From: an uncultured Alphaproteobacteria bacterium
GTDB lineage: Bacteria; Pseudomonadota; Alphaproteobacteria; Rhodobacterales; Rhodobacteraceae
Length of the DNA stretch: 64,000 nt
Direction: 5' to 3'
Assembly: GCA_929200255.1 (NCBI GenBank)
Contig: CAKMYZ010000013.1
Span: 1 to 64,000 of the forward strand
The notes under the pieces are model-generated. The model saw nothing but the letters and a program-made list of their open reading frames with translations. It was not told where the DNA came from and did no database searches. The position numbers were made by a program, and so were the translations under genes. Within the stretch, counting starts at the first letter, position 1. Every line of letters starts with the position of its first letter. Shown here piece by piece: positions 45,422 through 55,369 of this stretch.

Positions 45422-46277
45422 CCAGCGCCTTGGAATCCTCTTGATGATTGCCACAACATTCGTGTTTGCGGTTCAGGACGGCATCTCGCGTCATTTGGCA
45501 GGCAACTACAATGTTCTGATGATTGTGATGATCCGCTACTGGTTCTTTGCCGCCTTCGTGATCACCATTGCAACCCGGCAATCAGGATCAATCCGCGCCG
45601 CAGCAGCCACAAAACAACCCTTTTTGCAGATTTTCCGGGGCACACTGCTTGCCACAGAAATCTGCGTCATGGTCAGCGGCTTTGTGCTGTTGGGGCTTGT
45701 GGAAAGCCATGCGATTTTTGCCTGCTATCCTTTGCTGATCGCCGCCCTCTCTGGCCCGGTTTTGGGTGAAAGTGTGGGCTGGCGGCGCTGGGCAGCGATT
45801 GGTATCGGGTTCATTGGCGTGTTAGTCATTCTGCAGCCCGGCTACACTGTCTTTGCCCCCGCTGCTGCAATTCCGCTTTTGGCTGCATTCATGTTCGCGC
45901 TCTATGGCCTGCTGACCCGCTATGCTGCACGCAAGGACAGCACCGCGACATCCTTTTTCTGGACCGGCACCTCGGGGGCTGTGCTGATGACCGTGATTGG
46001 CATCTGGTATTGGGAACCGATGGCCGCCTACGACTGGCGCTGGATGGCGGCCCTCTGCATCACCGGCGCGCTGGGGCATTGGCTGTTGATCAAAACCTAT
46101 GAGGTGGCCGAGGCCAGTGCGGTACAACCCTTCGCCTATCTGCAACTGGTCTTTGCCAGTGCCATCGGATTGCTGCTGTTCGCTGAAACACTGCGACCCA
46201 ATGTCGTCATCGGGGCAGCGGTTGTGGTGGGGGCCGGGCTGTTCACGCTCTGGCGGTCACGGCGGGTGTCGGGGTGA
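45411..46277 (+). CDS. EamA/DMT-family transporter
   Basis: The 288-residue membrane protein has about 10 helices, the two tandem EamA repeats and typical motifs such as FAVQDGISRHLAG, LGLVESHAIFACYPLL and GALGHWLLIKTYEVAEASAVQPF. DMT exporters of this class carry amino acids or other small metabolites. Its start lies inside the end of mnmD, and it converges with the lytic transglycosylase gene. Confidence 0.88.
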   Translation: MQNNQRLGILLMIATTFVFAVQDGISRHLAGNYNVLMIVMIRYWFFAAFVITIATRQSGSIRAAAATKQPFLQIFRGTLLATEICVMVSGFVLLGLVESHAIFACYPLLIAALSGPVLGESVGWRRWAAIGIGFIGVLVILQPGYTVFAPAAAIPLLAAFMFALYGLLTRYAARKDSTATSFFWTGTSGAVLMTVIGIWYWEPMAAYDWRWMAALCITGALGHWLLIKTYEVAEASAVQPFAYLQLVFASAIGLLLFAETLRPNVVIGAAVVVGAGLFTLWRSRRVSG

Positions 46278-46283
46278 ACCTGA

Positions 46284-48329
46284 CTACCCTCCGGGTCGGG
46301 CGACAGGGCGCACATCGGGGGTCTCGGTCGAGACCTCTACCGCCGAGGCCGACGACGTAGCCACAGACACATCAGGCGCAGGCCGCGCAATCGGGCGGAT
46401 CAGTGGTTTGCGCCCTACCAGCAATTCGGTAAAGCGCACAGGGCCGGTTTGCCCGGTCAGTCGCGCCTCATAAATCGGAATGCTCTCGGTCACGCGCATG
46501 ACGTAGTTCCGGGTCTCGCGGAACGGGATATGCTCGATCCAATCCACCACATCCATTTGACGCAGGCGCGGGTCACCGCGTTCGTCCACCCAGCGGATCG
46601 GGCGACTTGGCCCCGCGTTGTAACCGGCAGCGATCATAATCGGTGTTGGGCCAAACTCTTCAGTCAGGAAATTCAGATACTGCGCACCCAAAGTTGCGTT
46701 ATACCGCCAGTCAGACGTCAGACGCCCCCGCGCATAGGGCAGCCCAAGGCCTTCGGACACCTCCTTTGCCGTTGCGGGCATCAACTGCATCAGACCCAGC
46801 GCACCGACAGGGCTGCCAATACTTTCGTTAAACTCGCTCTCGCGGCGAGCAACAGAGAGCGACAGGGCGGGCGCCGCAGGCAAGTCCATCTCGGCCAGAT
46901 CGTGAATGGGATAGTAAATCTCGGGGATCAGAATGCCGCGGGCGACGGCTGCCTTACCCAGCAGCAATGCATAGCGATGCTCATCAATCTCGCTCAGGTA
47001 TGCGCCCAAGGCTGCCAACCCATCCGCATCCAAAGACCTGCCAAGGGCGGCAAAAAATGTAAAAGCTGCGCCGCGCTCTCCACCCGCCAGCAACGTCAGG
47101 GCGGTTTTGACAATCACATCATCAAAGACGGGCGCACCGCGCCACGAAATGGCAGCACCTGCCAAGGCAGGGTCAAGCGAGCGCCCGATCTCCTCGGATG
47201 CCAGCAATCCATAAAACGCCGTCTGATGCGCAGCGGCAGCGGCATAGGCCGTGGCTGCCGCATCTGTTTCGCCCAGGACCGACTGTGCCCGACCAATCCA
47301 GTACTGCATCCGGCTGACCGAGATCGGGCCGGAGGACACACGCAACCCATTCTCAAAATGTCCACGCGCCAACACCGGATCACCCAGATAGGTCAACGCG
47401 ATATACCCCGACAGCCACTCCAGATCAGCATAGCTTGATCCATCCGACAGATAATGGCGCGAGGCCAGATCATAGGCCTGCTGCGCCCGACCCTCGCGCA
47501 TTTCCCAACGCGCAAGAATGCGGCGGTAGCCCGACCAACGCAATGGCTCTCCCAAAGCCGCGCGACTGGTCGAGCGGTCCATGAGCATCGCAACCGCATC
47601 GGTCCATTCGCCGCGTGATGCCATCCAAGCATAGCGATCATAGGCAAAACCGGGGTCTGCACGCAGTGCTACGGGAACAGCGTTGTACAGGGCGCGCATA
47701 TTCCGCGTGCGCGCGGCATAACCGATCCGTGCGGCAGTAAACGCCTTTTGATCTTCGTCCAGCAAGGGCAGCATCCACGCGGCCTCGGCACGGCGCGACC
47801 GCCACATCAATGCGTCCACACGCGCACGGTGGAAGGGCTGCAACAGCTCGCCAAAGCTGGCGATCATCACCTCATGGCCGTCTTCGGTCAGGCGCAGGTT
47901 AATCCAGGCGTCGCGCAAGACCGCAATGGCCTGATCTTCTTGTTCAGTGGCAGTCAAAGCCTCAGCAAGACCCACAGCACCTTCACCGGTTTGTGGGGAG
48001 TCTTCGGCAAAGAAGGCAATCACCTCTGCCGGATCATGGTCTTCGTCAATAACCAGTTCGGCCTCCGCGCGCAGTCGGTCAACCCCCGGCCACTCTGGTT
48101 TTGACGCAACAAATGCGCGATATTCGGCAAATGTCGCATCACCAGCGCGCAGCCTCAGCCAGGTAATCGCATCAGTCACCACAGGGTCCGTATCACGGGC
48201 CAAGGCATAACTCATGTCCCAACCCTGATCCGCCGCGGCAATCGCGGCCACCGCCTCTGGTGGCACTGTTTGCGCCTGCCCAGGCAACACCATTGCCGCA
48301 ATTATCGCCGCCATCACCGGAATGCGCAT
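46284..48329 (-). CDS. Soluble lytic murein transglycosylase
   Basis: The protein of about 681 residues has an N-terminal signal peptide (VMAAIIAAMVLPGQAQ). A long superhelical region of TPR-like helices follows, then a C-terminal SLT domain with the catalytic Glu in VARRESEFNESIGS, followed by GALGLMQLMPATA and the AAGYNAGPSRP block. It cleaves peptidoglycan glycan strands in the periplasm. The ATG at 48329 has AAGGCAAGAG just before it; the longer frame adds no conserved residues. Confidence 0.92.
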   Translation of the reverse strand: MRIPVMAAIIAAMVLPGQAQTVPPEAVAAIAAADQGWDMSYALARDTDPVVTDAITWLRLRAGDATFAEYRAFVASKPEWPGVDRLRAEAELVIDEDHDPAEVIAFFAEDSPQTGEGAVGLAEALTATEQEDQAIAVLRDAWINLRLTEDGHEVMIASFGELLQPFHRARVDALMWRSRRAEAAWMLPLLDEDQKAFTAARIGYAARTRNMRALYNAVPVALRADPGFAYDRYAWMASRGEWTDAVAMLMDRSTSRAALGEPLRWSGYRRILARWEMREGRAQQAYDLASRHYLSDGSSYADLEWLSGYIALTYLGDPVLARGHFENGLRVSSGPISVSRMQYWIGRAQSVLGETDAAATAYAAAAAHQTAFYGLLASEEIGRSLDPALAGAAISWRGAPVFDDVIVKTALTLLAGGERGAAFTFFAALGRSLDADGLAALGAYLSEIDEHRYALLLGKAAVARGILIPEIYYPIHDLAEMDLPAAPALSLSVARRESEFNESIGSPVGALGLMQLMPATAKEVSEGLGLPYARGRLTSDWRYNATLGAQYLNFLTEEFGPTPIMIAAGYNAGPSRPIRWVDERGDPRLRQMDVVDWIEHIPFRETRNYVMRVTESIPIYEARLTGQTGPVRFTELLVGRKPLIRPIARPAPDVSVATSSASAVEVSTETPDVRPVARPGG

Positions 48330-48512
48330 GTCTCTTGCCTTGCAAATTACATCAACTGCTAAGGTAGCCGGACCGGGCACAATCACAACTCACAAAGCTG
48401 ACAATCGGCAGAAAGCCGTGCATCTGGGGCTTGTCGAAAGGGCGCGCGCGGCCTAGTGTCCGCCCGATTTTACCCTGGTCAATCCCGGCCAGTTACAAGA
48501 AGGAAGCGTGCC

Positions 48513-49385
48513 ATGTTTAAGGGATCACTCCCCGCCCTCGTCACGCCGTTTGCGAACGGCAAAGTTGACGTGGACGCGCTTAAGAAACTTGTGAACTGGC
48601 ATGTGGAGCAAGGCAGCCACGGGCTGGTACCGGTGGGCACAACGGGTGAAAGCCCGACCCTGACACATGCCGAGCATGACTTGGTAGTCGAAACCGTGGT
48701 GAACGAAGCCGCCGGACGGATTCCCGTGATCGCCGGTGCGGGGTCCAACAACACGGCTGAAACCGTGCGGCTGGTGAATGCAGCCAAGACGGCAGGTGCG
48801 GATGCTGCATTGGTTGTGACACCTTACTACAACAAACCCACGCAACGTGGGTTGATCGCGCATTTCACGGCGGCGGCAGACTGCGGCCTGCCAATCATCA
48901 TCTACAACATCCCACCCCGCTCGGTCATTGACATGACGCCAGACACGATGGCGGAACTGGCCAAGCATGAGATGATCGTCGGTGTCAAAGACGCCACTGC
49001 CGATCTATCACGGGTGCCCGCGCAACGTATGCGCTGCGGGCCCGACTTCATCCAATTGTCTGGCGAAGACGCAACCGCGCTGGGCTACAACGCGCATGGC
49101 GGTCAGGGTTGTATCTCGGTCACGGCCAACATCGCGCCAAGGCTAATTGCTGAGTTTCAGGAAAGCACATTAGCGGGCGACTATGCCAAGGCGCTGACGC
49201 AACTGGACCGGCTGATGCCACTGCATGAGGCGGTCTTCACCGAACCTGGTTTGGTTGGCGCAAAATATGGCATGTCGCTTCTTGGGCTATGCAGCGATGA
49301 AGTGCGCTCGCCACTCACCGGATTGACGGACGAAACGAAAGAAAAACTGCGCAGTGCGATGGTACATGCGGGTTTGCTGAACTGA
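48513..49385 (+). CDS. dapA: 4-hydroxy-tetrahydrodipicolinate synthase
   Basis: The 290-residue TIM-barrel enzyme has [10 protein letters not shown] at the start, [18 protein letters not shown], the catalytic YNIPPRS and the Schiff-base Lys in [10 protein letters not shown]. It condenses pyruvate with aspartate semialdehyde in lysine and diaminopimelate synthesis. The ATG at 48513 follows AGAAGGAAG; the frame from 48456 is only an upstream extension. Confidence 0.94.
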   Translation: MFKGSLPALVTPFANGKVDVDALKKLVNWHVEQGSHGLVPVGTTGESPTLTHAEHDLVVETVVNEAAGRIPVIAGAGSNNTAETVRLVNAAKTAGADAALVVTPYYNKPTQRGLIAHFTAAADCGLPIIIYNIPPRSVIDMTPDTMAELAKHEMIVGVKDATADLSRVPAQRMRCGPDFIQLSGEDATALGYNAHGGQGCISVTANIAPRLIAEFQESTLAGDYAKALTQLDRLMPLHEAVFTEPGLVGAKYGMSLLGLCSDEVRSPLTGLTDETKEKLRSAMVHAGLLN

Positions 49386-49523
49386 ATGATGAATTTGATG
49401 TGCTCGCACTACGGCGCACATCAATGCCCGCCCTGAAAAACAAGCGACAGAAGGTAACACATGGATATCGACGTCCTGCAGGACCTGATTAACTAGGACG
49501 TCATTGCGTCGCTTGACGTTGGC

Positions 49524-50213
49524 ATGTTTGACGACACCGACATTCTGAATGTCGTCTTGCAACGCTCACAGGTCCTGTTCGACGTACCACGCGGCGGACG
49601 CTTGATCCGCAAATGGACGGACGGAGACGGCGCACCACTTGAACACGTCATCGACCAAAAAGGAGACGAGTTGGTCAAACGCGCCATCGCGATGACCTAC
49701 ATCGAATACCAAACGCTCAGGCAGCATCTGCCCGCAAGCGACATAAGCTCTGTCGCGGATATTGGTTGTGGCTATGCTTTCATTGATTTGTTCATCAGCC
49801 GCGACTTTTCTGCGGATCTGACGTTGATTGATATCGAGGAAAGCGAAGTCCGGGACTTTGGTTTTCAGCAAGAGGGAGCTGGATATTCCAACCTGCGCAA
49901 GGCCAGGGCGTTTCTGGTGGCGAACGGCGTTCCATCCGACAAGATATCGCTGGTGAACCCAAATAAGACCGATGTGACGACCAGTGCCGACGTTAATCTT
50001 GCGATTAGCTTACTCAGCTGCGGCTTCCACTATCCAGTGGCGACCTACAGTGCTTACTTCGCAAAGAAGTTAACGAAGGGTGGGACGGTCATTCTGGACA
50101 TTCGCGACAAGAATTTTTCAGAACAGGCCGACGCCATCGCGCAGATTGGTGACGTCACAGAGAAATACGAAGTTGCCCGCCGCACGAAGCGTTTCGTCAT
50201 TTCAAAACGATAG
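49524..50213 (+). CDS. Putative SAM-dependent methyltransferase, upstream part interrupted by TAG
   Basis: The 229-residue frame contains the class I motif VADIGCGYAFIDLF and the GGTVILDIRD post-motif, so a small-molecule or protein methyltransferase is likely. The best ribosome site (AGAAGG) stands before an ATG at 49461 in the same frame. From there the protein reads MDIDVLQDLIN, then TAG at 49494-49496, then DVIASLDVG into the long frame. A Glu codon GAG may have become TAG. The ATG at 49524 has no good ribosome site, so expression of the full protein is doubtful. Confidence 0.6.
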   Translation: MFDDTDILNVVLQRSQVLFDVPRGGRLIRKWTDGDGAPLEHVIDQKGDELVKRAIAMTYIEYQTLRQHLPASDISSVADIGCGYAFIDLFISRDFSADLTLIDIEESEVRDFGFQQEGAGYSNLRKARAFLVANGVPSDKISLVNPNKTDVTTSADVNLAISLLSCGFHYPVATYSAYFAKKLTKGGTVILDIRDKNFSEQADAIAQIGDVTEKYEVARRTKRFVISKR

Positions 50214-50221
50214 CGGCGATC

Positions 50222-51409
50222 CTAGCGCACCCATGCGTCGGCATAGTCGATACGGACACAGCCGCCAAACGCCGCCGCGCGCTCCAATTCCTTCTTGAGC
50301 GCCCTGATCCGGCCTTCTCCCATCCGCACGGCTGCTTCCGGCCAGAATGCGCGGACAGCCAACACATTGCCTTCACGCTTCATATCAATCCGGCCAATCA
50401 TCCGGTCGCCCTCCATCACGGGGAAAACGTAGTAGCCGTATTTGCGCTTGGGTGCTGGCACAAAAATCTCAATCCGGTAATGGAAGCCAAACAAGCGCTC
50501 GGCCCTCTTGCGATCGCGCAGGGCTGGATCAAAGGGCGACAGAATGCGCACCCGCGCGCTGGGTGTGGCTATGGGTAGATCCATCACATCAGGCCGGGCA
50601 AAGGAACGGCGAAGCTTGCCATCGGCCCCTGCGACGTCAATCTCAATGATACGCCCATCGGCCAAAGCGACCTGACACCAGGCCTTGGTCTCGGCGGGCG
50701 TCACATGATCCCAGAATGCGGCCAGCTCACCACTTGTCGCAAAGCCCAGGCGGTCCAGTGCCCCCGCGCAGCACCACGCGATCGTGTCGGCCTCATCATG
50801 ACGGCGGTTCAGATGTTCCGCCGGAATAACCCGTTCGGTCAGATCATACACCTTGGTGAAGCCGTCACGGCGGACAACCGATAACTGCCCAGAGCGCCAC
50901 AGATACTCAAGGGCTGTCTTGGACGGGTGCCAATCCCACCAACCACCCGATCCGCGGCTTTCATCGGTGCCGACATCGCCAGAGGTACAACAACCATTGT
51001 CCGAGATGTGGCACAATACGTCGTCAATCTTGGCCATAAAATCACCGCGGCGCCATTCCTTCCAACGCTGCTCCATGCGGGTGGCGTCACGGGTGAAACG
51101 CATACGCCAATGGGCGAAGCTTTCGATCGGGATTGTGGCGGCATCATGGGTCCAATGTTCAAACAACTGCCGGTCACGGTGCAACAGATGCTGCAAGACC
51201 TTGGGGCGAAACTGCTGGCGGCGGGACCAAAGGATCAGATCATGCGCACGGGCAAAGGTGTTCACGCTGTCCAGCTGCACAAAGCCCAGATTGTCGATCA
51301 GGGCCTTCAGGTCTGCGCCCTTGCCGGGGCCGGACGGACGATCAGACAACCCATGTCTGGCCAAAAACAAATGACGTGCCGCGCGATTGGGCAGGACAGG
51401 AACGGTCAT
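50222..51409 (-). CDS. YcaQ-like winged-helix DNA glycosylase
   Basis: The 395-residue protein has the AlkZ/YcaQ fold: LGFVQLDSVNTFARAHDLILWSRR holds the QxD catalytic pattern of the YcaQ-like group, and the three winged-helix repeats end in RILSPFDPALRDRKRAERLFGF. These enzymes remove alkylated or cross-linked bases, including interstrand cross-links. It overlaps the ion-channel gene by 4 bases and converges with the methyltransferase gene. Confidence 0.88.
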   Translation of the reverse strand: MTVPVLPNRAARHLFLARHGLSDRPSGPGKGADLKALIDNLGFVQLDSVNTFARAHDLILWSRRQQFRPKVLQHLLHRDRQLFEHWTHDAATIPIESFAHWRMRFTRDATRMEQRWKEWRRGDFMAKIDDVLCHISDNGCCTSGDVGTDESRGSGGWWDWHPSKTALEYLWRSGQLSVVRRDGFTKVYDLTERVIPAEHLNRRHDEADTIAWCCAGALDRLGFATSGELAAFWDHVTPAETKAWCQVALADGRIIEIDVAGADGKLRRSFARPDVMDLPIATPSARVRILSPFDPALRDRKRAERLFGFHYRIEIFVPAPKRKYGYYVFPVMEGDRMIGRIDMKREGNVLAVRAFWPEAAVRMGEGRIRALKKELERAAAFGGCVRIDYADAWVR

Positions 51410-51849
51410 CTCTCTTGCGATCCGACGGCAAGCTGTTGGAGTCGTACCTGTCGCAATGCCTCAACAAGCAGTGCAGTCACCAACCCAATGTTCAGCAAAC
51501 CATTCGCCGCAGCCATGCCGCTCAATAGGCGCCACTCGACCGGTAAAAGGACATCCCCGAACCCCAATGTCGTAAAAGCAACAAGCGAAAAATAGACTGA
51601 TAATTCAAGAGTATCAAAAACACCTAGCGCCAACATGGTCAACGCCCAAGCCCAAACACCAGCGGTCATCTGCACCATAATCCAAACAGCCGCGATACAA
51701 AGAACCAGTATCAGTTTCGGTCGATGTGGCGCACGGCTTAACCATCGGTGACGACGCATCAGCCACGATTCCATCAACCAGAAGCTGATCCCAGCGATTA
51801 GGATCGAAAGCAGCATCAGGACGGTTCCAAGTGCTATCTGAATGAACAT
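51406..51849 (-). CDS. Two-TM potassium-type ion channel
   Basis: The 147-residue protein has an N-terminal helix pair, a pore loop with the filter FTTLGFGD (TLGFGD, residues about 94-99) and a following helix. This is the K+ channel type with Leu-Gly-Phe in place of Val-Gly-Tyr. No cytoplasmic regulatory domain is present. The ATG at 51849 is preferred over a start 18 bases earlier. It overlaps the YcaQ-like gene, which may be incidental. Confidence 0.85.
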   Translation of the reverse strand: MFIQIALGTVLMLLSILIAGISFWLMESWLMRRHRWLSRAPHRPKLILVLCIAAVWIMVQMTAGVWAWALTMLALGVFDTLELSVYFSLVAFTTLGFGDVLLPVEWRLLSGMAAANGLLNIGLVTALLVEALRQVRLQQLAVGSQER

Positions 51850-51946
51850 GACTCTCTGCCCCCGCATTTATTCGTCAAACCTTATCGCCCCTTGCTCTGA
51901 CGGGCCATGGTCCCTAGCGTGCGGGCAATAAAAGGTGAGATGATAG

Positions 51947-52972
51947 ATGATGTCTACTGTCGTACTGCGCAAACCGCTCACATTGCCGTTGACTGTCGTC
52001 TTTGCAGTTTTTGGGGTCGCAGCGACGCTGTTGTTGCTGCCTTCGACAGCTGATTACCCAGCGCTTGCAAACGCGGCGCTGGCCGACCTGCTAGTCACCG
52101 GCCCTGTCCTGTTCTTGATCTTTGCCTACCTGCGCAACTTGCCACTCATCTTTGTCGTGCCAATCGCCAGTATCGGACTTGAGCTTTCGCTACTAACCGC
52201 ACCACCCCATCTACATCACGCGGTTTTCACCGCTATGTGGATCACCTATCCGCTTCTCTGCTTGGTCGTTCTGCGGGCTACTTACTTAACGGTGCGGCAG
52301 CTTCGTCTGGCCTACCCAATGGCCGCGAACATTACCGACACGCACGATCGTCTTCACGCACTATTGCGCAGAGCGCTGAACAACAGCCGTGCTGCGCCCG
52401 CAATGGCCAGCGATCTGTCATTCCTGCACTACGCAATCGCGCCGCCAAAATACCAGCAAAGTGGCCCCGGCGTGTTCAGCAGCCACGGGCAAAGCGGGTT
52501 GATCCCGCTCCTTTGGGCGATCGGCGCAATTGTCATACTGGAAACTGTCGTGTTGCATATTCTGGTGCACCTGGCTTCACCTGTCTTGGCGTGGGTTTTG
52601 ACGGGGGTAAGCCTTTACAGCTTGATGTCACTCGTTGCACACATCCGCGCGCTGCCACGTCGTTGCAGCAGTTTGGGTGCCCATGGTGTTACCTTTCGCA
52701 GTGGCCTGTTTGGGCAATGCCACGTTCCTTATGGGCACATTGCGAATGTGACGCCGACTTCAATGGGCGACACCCTGCCTGCCGACACATGGCAACTTGG
52801 CCTGCTGGGCAGCATGGAGCCGCATAATTTGCTGATCTCCCTGCATCAGCCTACCGCAGTTGAGATCACGCACGGACTATCACGCAAGACACGACATATT
52901 GCCATTCATATGGATAATCCCAAAGGCTTTGCTGATGCTATTGCACGGCTACGCGATCAGGACCGGCCGTAA
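51947..52972 (+). CDS. Integral membrane protein, unknown
   Basis: The 341-residue protein has an N-terminal group of about four helices (LTVVFAVFGVAATLLLL, LLVTGPVLFLIFAY and others). A hydrophilic loop rich in Ala, His and Arg, two more helices (LLWAIGAIVILETVVLHIL) and a soluble C-terminal region of about 120 residues resembling a PH-like strand-rich domain follow. No family was recognised. It faces away from the ion-channel gene and precedes smpB in the same direction. Confidence 0.65.
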   Translation: MMSTVVLRKPLTLPLTVVFAVFGVAATLLLLPSTADYPALANAALADLLVTGPVLFLIFAYLRNLPLIFVVPIASIGLELSLLTAPPHLHHAVFTAMWITYPLLCLVVLRATYLTVRQLRLAYPMAANITDTHDRLHALLRRALNNSRAAPAMASDLSFLHYAIAPPKYQQSGPGVFSSHGQSGLIPLLWAIGAIVILETVVLHILVHLASPVLAWVLTGVSLYSLMSLVAHIRALPRRCSSLGAHGVTFRSGLFGQCHVPYGHIANVTPTSMGDTLPADTWQLGLLGSMEPHNLLISLHQPTAVEITHGLSRKTRHIAIHMDNPKGFADAIARLRDQDRP

Positions 52973-53017
52973 CCACGACCGCTTGTGCCAAGCCACAGCT
53001 TACCCTATCTCGGCGGT

Positions 53018-53491
53018 ATGGCCAAGAAACCGGAAAACAAAAACTACAAAGTCGTCGCCGAGAACCGGCGCGCGCGCTATGATTATGCCATTGAGGATGA
53101 TCTCGAAGTCGGGATTGTCCTGACGGGATCCGAGGTGAAATCCCTGCGCACCGGCCAATCCAACATTGCCGACAGCTACGCCTCTGTGGACGACGGCGAA
53201 TTGTGGCTGACCAACGCCTATATCGCGCCATACGAACAGGCAATGTTCACCCATGAGGAACGGCGCAAGCGCAAGCTGCTTGTCGGCAAACGCGAACTGG
53301 CACGGCTATGGAATGCAACCAAACGCGAAGGCATGACGCTGGTGCCGCTGGTGATGTATTTCAACGACCGTGGGTTGGTGAAACTCAAAATCGCGACAGC
53401 CAAAGGCAAAAAGAACCACGACAAACGGGCGACCGAAGCTAAGCGTGATTGGGGGCGGCAAAAACAACGGCTGCTACGTCACGGGGACTAG
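53018..53491 (+). CDS. smpB: SsrA-binding protein SmpB
   Basis: The 157-residue protein has the SmpB core with [31 protein letters not shown] near the N-terminus (read as [26 protein letters not shown]), [21 protein letters not shown] and a basic tail ending [12 protein letters not shown]. It brings tmRNA to stalled ribosomes. ATG 53018 starts the conserved part. The tmRNA gene itself was not found in the window. Confidence 0.95.
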   Translation: MAKKPENKNYKVVAENRRARYDYAIEDDLEVGIVLTGSEVKSLRTGQSNIADSYASVDDGELWLTNAYIAPYEQAMFTHEERRKRKLLVGKRELARLWNATKREGMTLVPLVMYFNDRGLVKLKIATAKGKKNHDKRATEAKRDWGRQKQRLLRHGD

Positions 53492-53519
53492 TGAATGTCT
53501 TGTCTCATGGGTGGGGTGG

Positions 53520-54656
53520 TCAAATGATGTTTTGTGCGAACTGCGCTTTCAATTGCGCTTCGCGAAACTCGCCCGCAGCCGTACTATCGTAAACAACACC
53601 TCCGCCAACATTCAGTTTGACCCGGCCCGACGGTTCGCAAGTTAAAGTGCGAATTGCGACGTTGAATTCCATCGATCCGTCCGGCGCGATCCATCCGATG
53701 GCCCCGCAGTAACTCCCTCTTTGGGTGGTTTCCACATCAGAAAGGATATCCATCGCACGGATTTTCGGGGCACCGGTGATCGACCCACACGGAAAAAGCG
53801 CTTCAAAGATACCCATGAGGCTGCAATCGGGCAATATCTGTGACACCACCTCTGACACCATCTGATGAACCGTTGCGTAGCTTTCGATCGCAAAGAGCTT
53901 TGGCACGGACACGCTTCCCAACGTCGAAATACGGCCAAGGTCATTCCGCAACAGATCAGTGATCATCAGATTCTCGGCTTGGTCCTTTTCGGACTGTCGC
54001 AACTGGTGCTTCAGGTTGTCATCTTCTGTTTGCATCGCACTGCGCCGAATAGTCCCCTTCATGGGACGTGCGCGCAATTCACCGTCTTTCGACAGCGAAA
54101 AGAAGAGTTCGGGCGAGCGGGACAACAAAATTTTCCCACCCAGATCGACCAACGCACCAAATGGGACCGGTTGCCTACGCCTGAGTGCGTCGTAAAGGCT
54201 ATATGGGTCGCCCGCAAATTCCGCCACCATGGGAAAGGTCAGGTTTGCCTGATAAATGTCGCCGCTCTCAAGGAATTCATGCACGATATCAAACGCGGAC
54301 TGGTAGGCATCAAACGCCCATTCAGATGTGAATTCTCCCAACTTGAACGCCGACGACGCGGCTGTACGGTTCGGATGGATCGGCTTGTCGAAAACGCCAA
54401 ACTGCATCAGCGGCTGACCGATGCGCTGCGGCATCTTGGACGCGATTTTGGGTATAAGGGCATATCCCAGCTCGTAGGACGCGCTACCTGCAATCCATTT
54501 TCCGTCAGCCCGCGCCGCCTCCAATGCATCAAAAGCGGTGGCCACGTCCCCAGCATGCCAGACCTCAATGACCTCAATCGGGTCTTGAAACAGCGAACCT
54601 GTTCCAAGGGGCCCCGTGTCAAACAGGACCGTCCCGCGTGTCGCATGCGGTGTCAT
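53520..54656 (-). CDS. pabB: Aminodeoxychorismate synthase component I
   Basis: The 378-residue protein has the chorismate-binding fold with YQANLTFPMVAEF and the C-terminal SRSPELFFSL, RPMKGTIRR and FPCGSITGAPKIRAMDIL catalytic blocks. It makes 4-amino-4-deoxychorismate for folate synthesis. The N-terminal amidotransferase is absent, so a separate PabA is expected. The stop of the Dabb protein gene immediately precedes its start. Confidence 0.92.
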   Translation of the reverse strand: MTPHATRGTVLFDTGPLGTGSLFQDPIEVIEVWHAGDVATAFDALEAARADGKWIAGSASYELGYALIPKIASKMPQRIGQPLMQFGVFDKPIHPNRTAASSAFKLGEFTSEWAFDAYQSAFDIVHEFLESGDIYQANLTFPMVAEFAGDPYSLYDALRRRQPVPFGALVDLGGKILLSRSPELFFSLSKDGELRARPMKGTIRRSAMQTEDDNLKHQLRQSEKDQAENLMITDLLRNDLGRISTLGSVSVPKLFAIESYATVHQMVSEVVSQILPDCSLMGIFEALFPCGSITGAPKIRAMDILSDVETTQRGSYCGAIGWIAPDGSMEFNVAIRTLTCEPSGRVKLNVGGGVVYDSTAAGEFREAQLKAQFAQNII

Positions 54657-54962
54657 CTAAAAATCGGCAGCAACGCGCATCTCGCGCAGGGGGCGGACGA
54701 TCTCAATACACCTTTGGTAGATCGGGTGGGCGCGGTAGGCCTCCAGCGCCGCCGCATCTTCGAATTCCGCGTATACGACGACGTCAACTTCGTTGGAGAA
54801 CCGGTCCTCATGCCTGTTTCGGGACACTTCGAAATGGCTCACTGACGGAATGTCGGCAAGTATGGACAGGCCGTCCATTATCGCTTCGATGTTGGCGGGG
54901 TCCTTGCTGCTGAACAGAACCACGTGACGGATTTGCTGACGATTTTGCACTTGTTCGATCAT
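54657..54962 (-). CDS. Dabb-domain protein (stress-responsive A/B barrel type)
   Basis: The 101-residue protein fits a ferredoxin-like A/B barrel dimer (HVVLFSSKDPANIEAIMDGLS, VSHFEVSRNRHED, DVVVYAEFEDAAALEAYRAHP). Such proteins are small dimers with roles in oxidative stress or as enzymes of unknown substrate. The ATG at 54962 is supported by GAGG upstream. It is followed by pabB in the same direction. Confidence 0.75.
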   Translation of the reverse strand: MIEQVQNRQQIRHVVLFSSKDPANIEAIMDGLSILADIPSVSHFEVSRNRHEDRFSNEVDVVVYAEFEDAAALEAYRAHPIYQRCIEIVRPLREMRVAADF

Positions 54963-55007
54963 GCGATGACCTCTCTCGACATTCAAATTCCGGGGCACGG
55001 ACCACAT

Positions 55008-55369
55008 TGCCCTGCCCGCGCAACCAACTCGGGGTAGGGCCTGAAGGATATTTCAGGCCGCTTCAAGGGGGCAAACCTACGCACCCCAATTTCTTCTCTG
55101 ATTTGACTTGAGAAATTGTGCTTAATCAGCCGGAAAATGGCAGCCTTGTCCGCAGATACACCCTCGTGACGTCAATGCTGTGCATGTATCAAAATGACCG
55201 TTTGGCGGGGACAATCCCTGTCGGTTTCCCCTTTCACCAAGGTTGGTGGCGGATCACAAAACAACAATCAATGCTTGCGCTGAAGGCGACTTGCGTCAAA
55301 TCTATTGCTGCACGGTTCGGGCTCGGCCGATGCGCATACAAAATAGTGAGCCCGCAACAAGGGACAACC
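55008..55369. other. Intergenic region with a hairpin
   Basis: A perfect GGCCTGAA/TTCAGGCC stem with a 6-base loop lies at 55038-55059, without a T-tract. The reading frame from 55118 is in phase with the glycine-rich protein but the upstream part has no conserved features, so I do not include it. No tRNA or small ORF could be supported in this gap. Confidence 0.45.
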
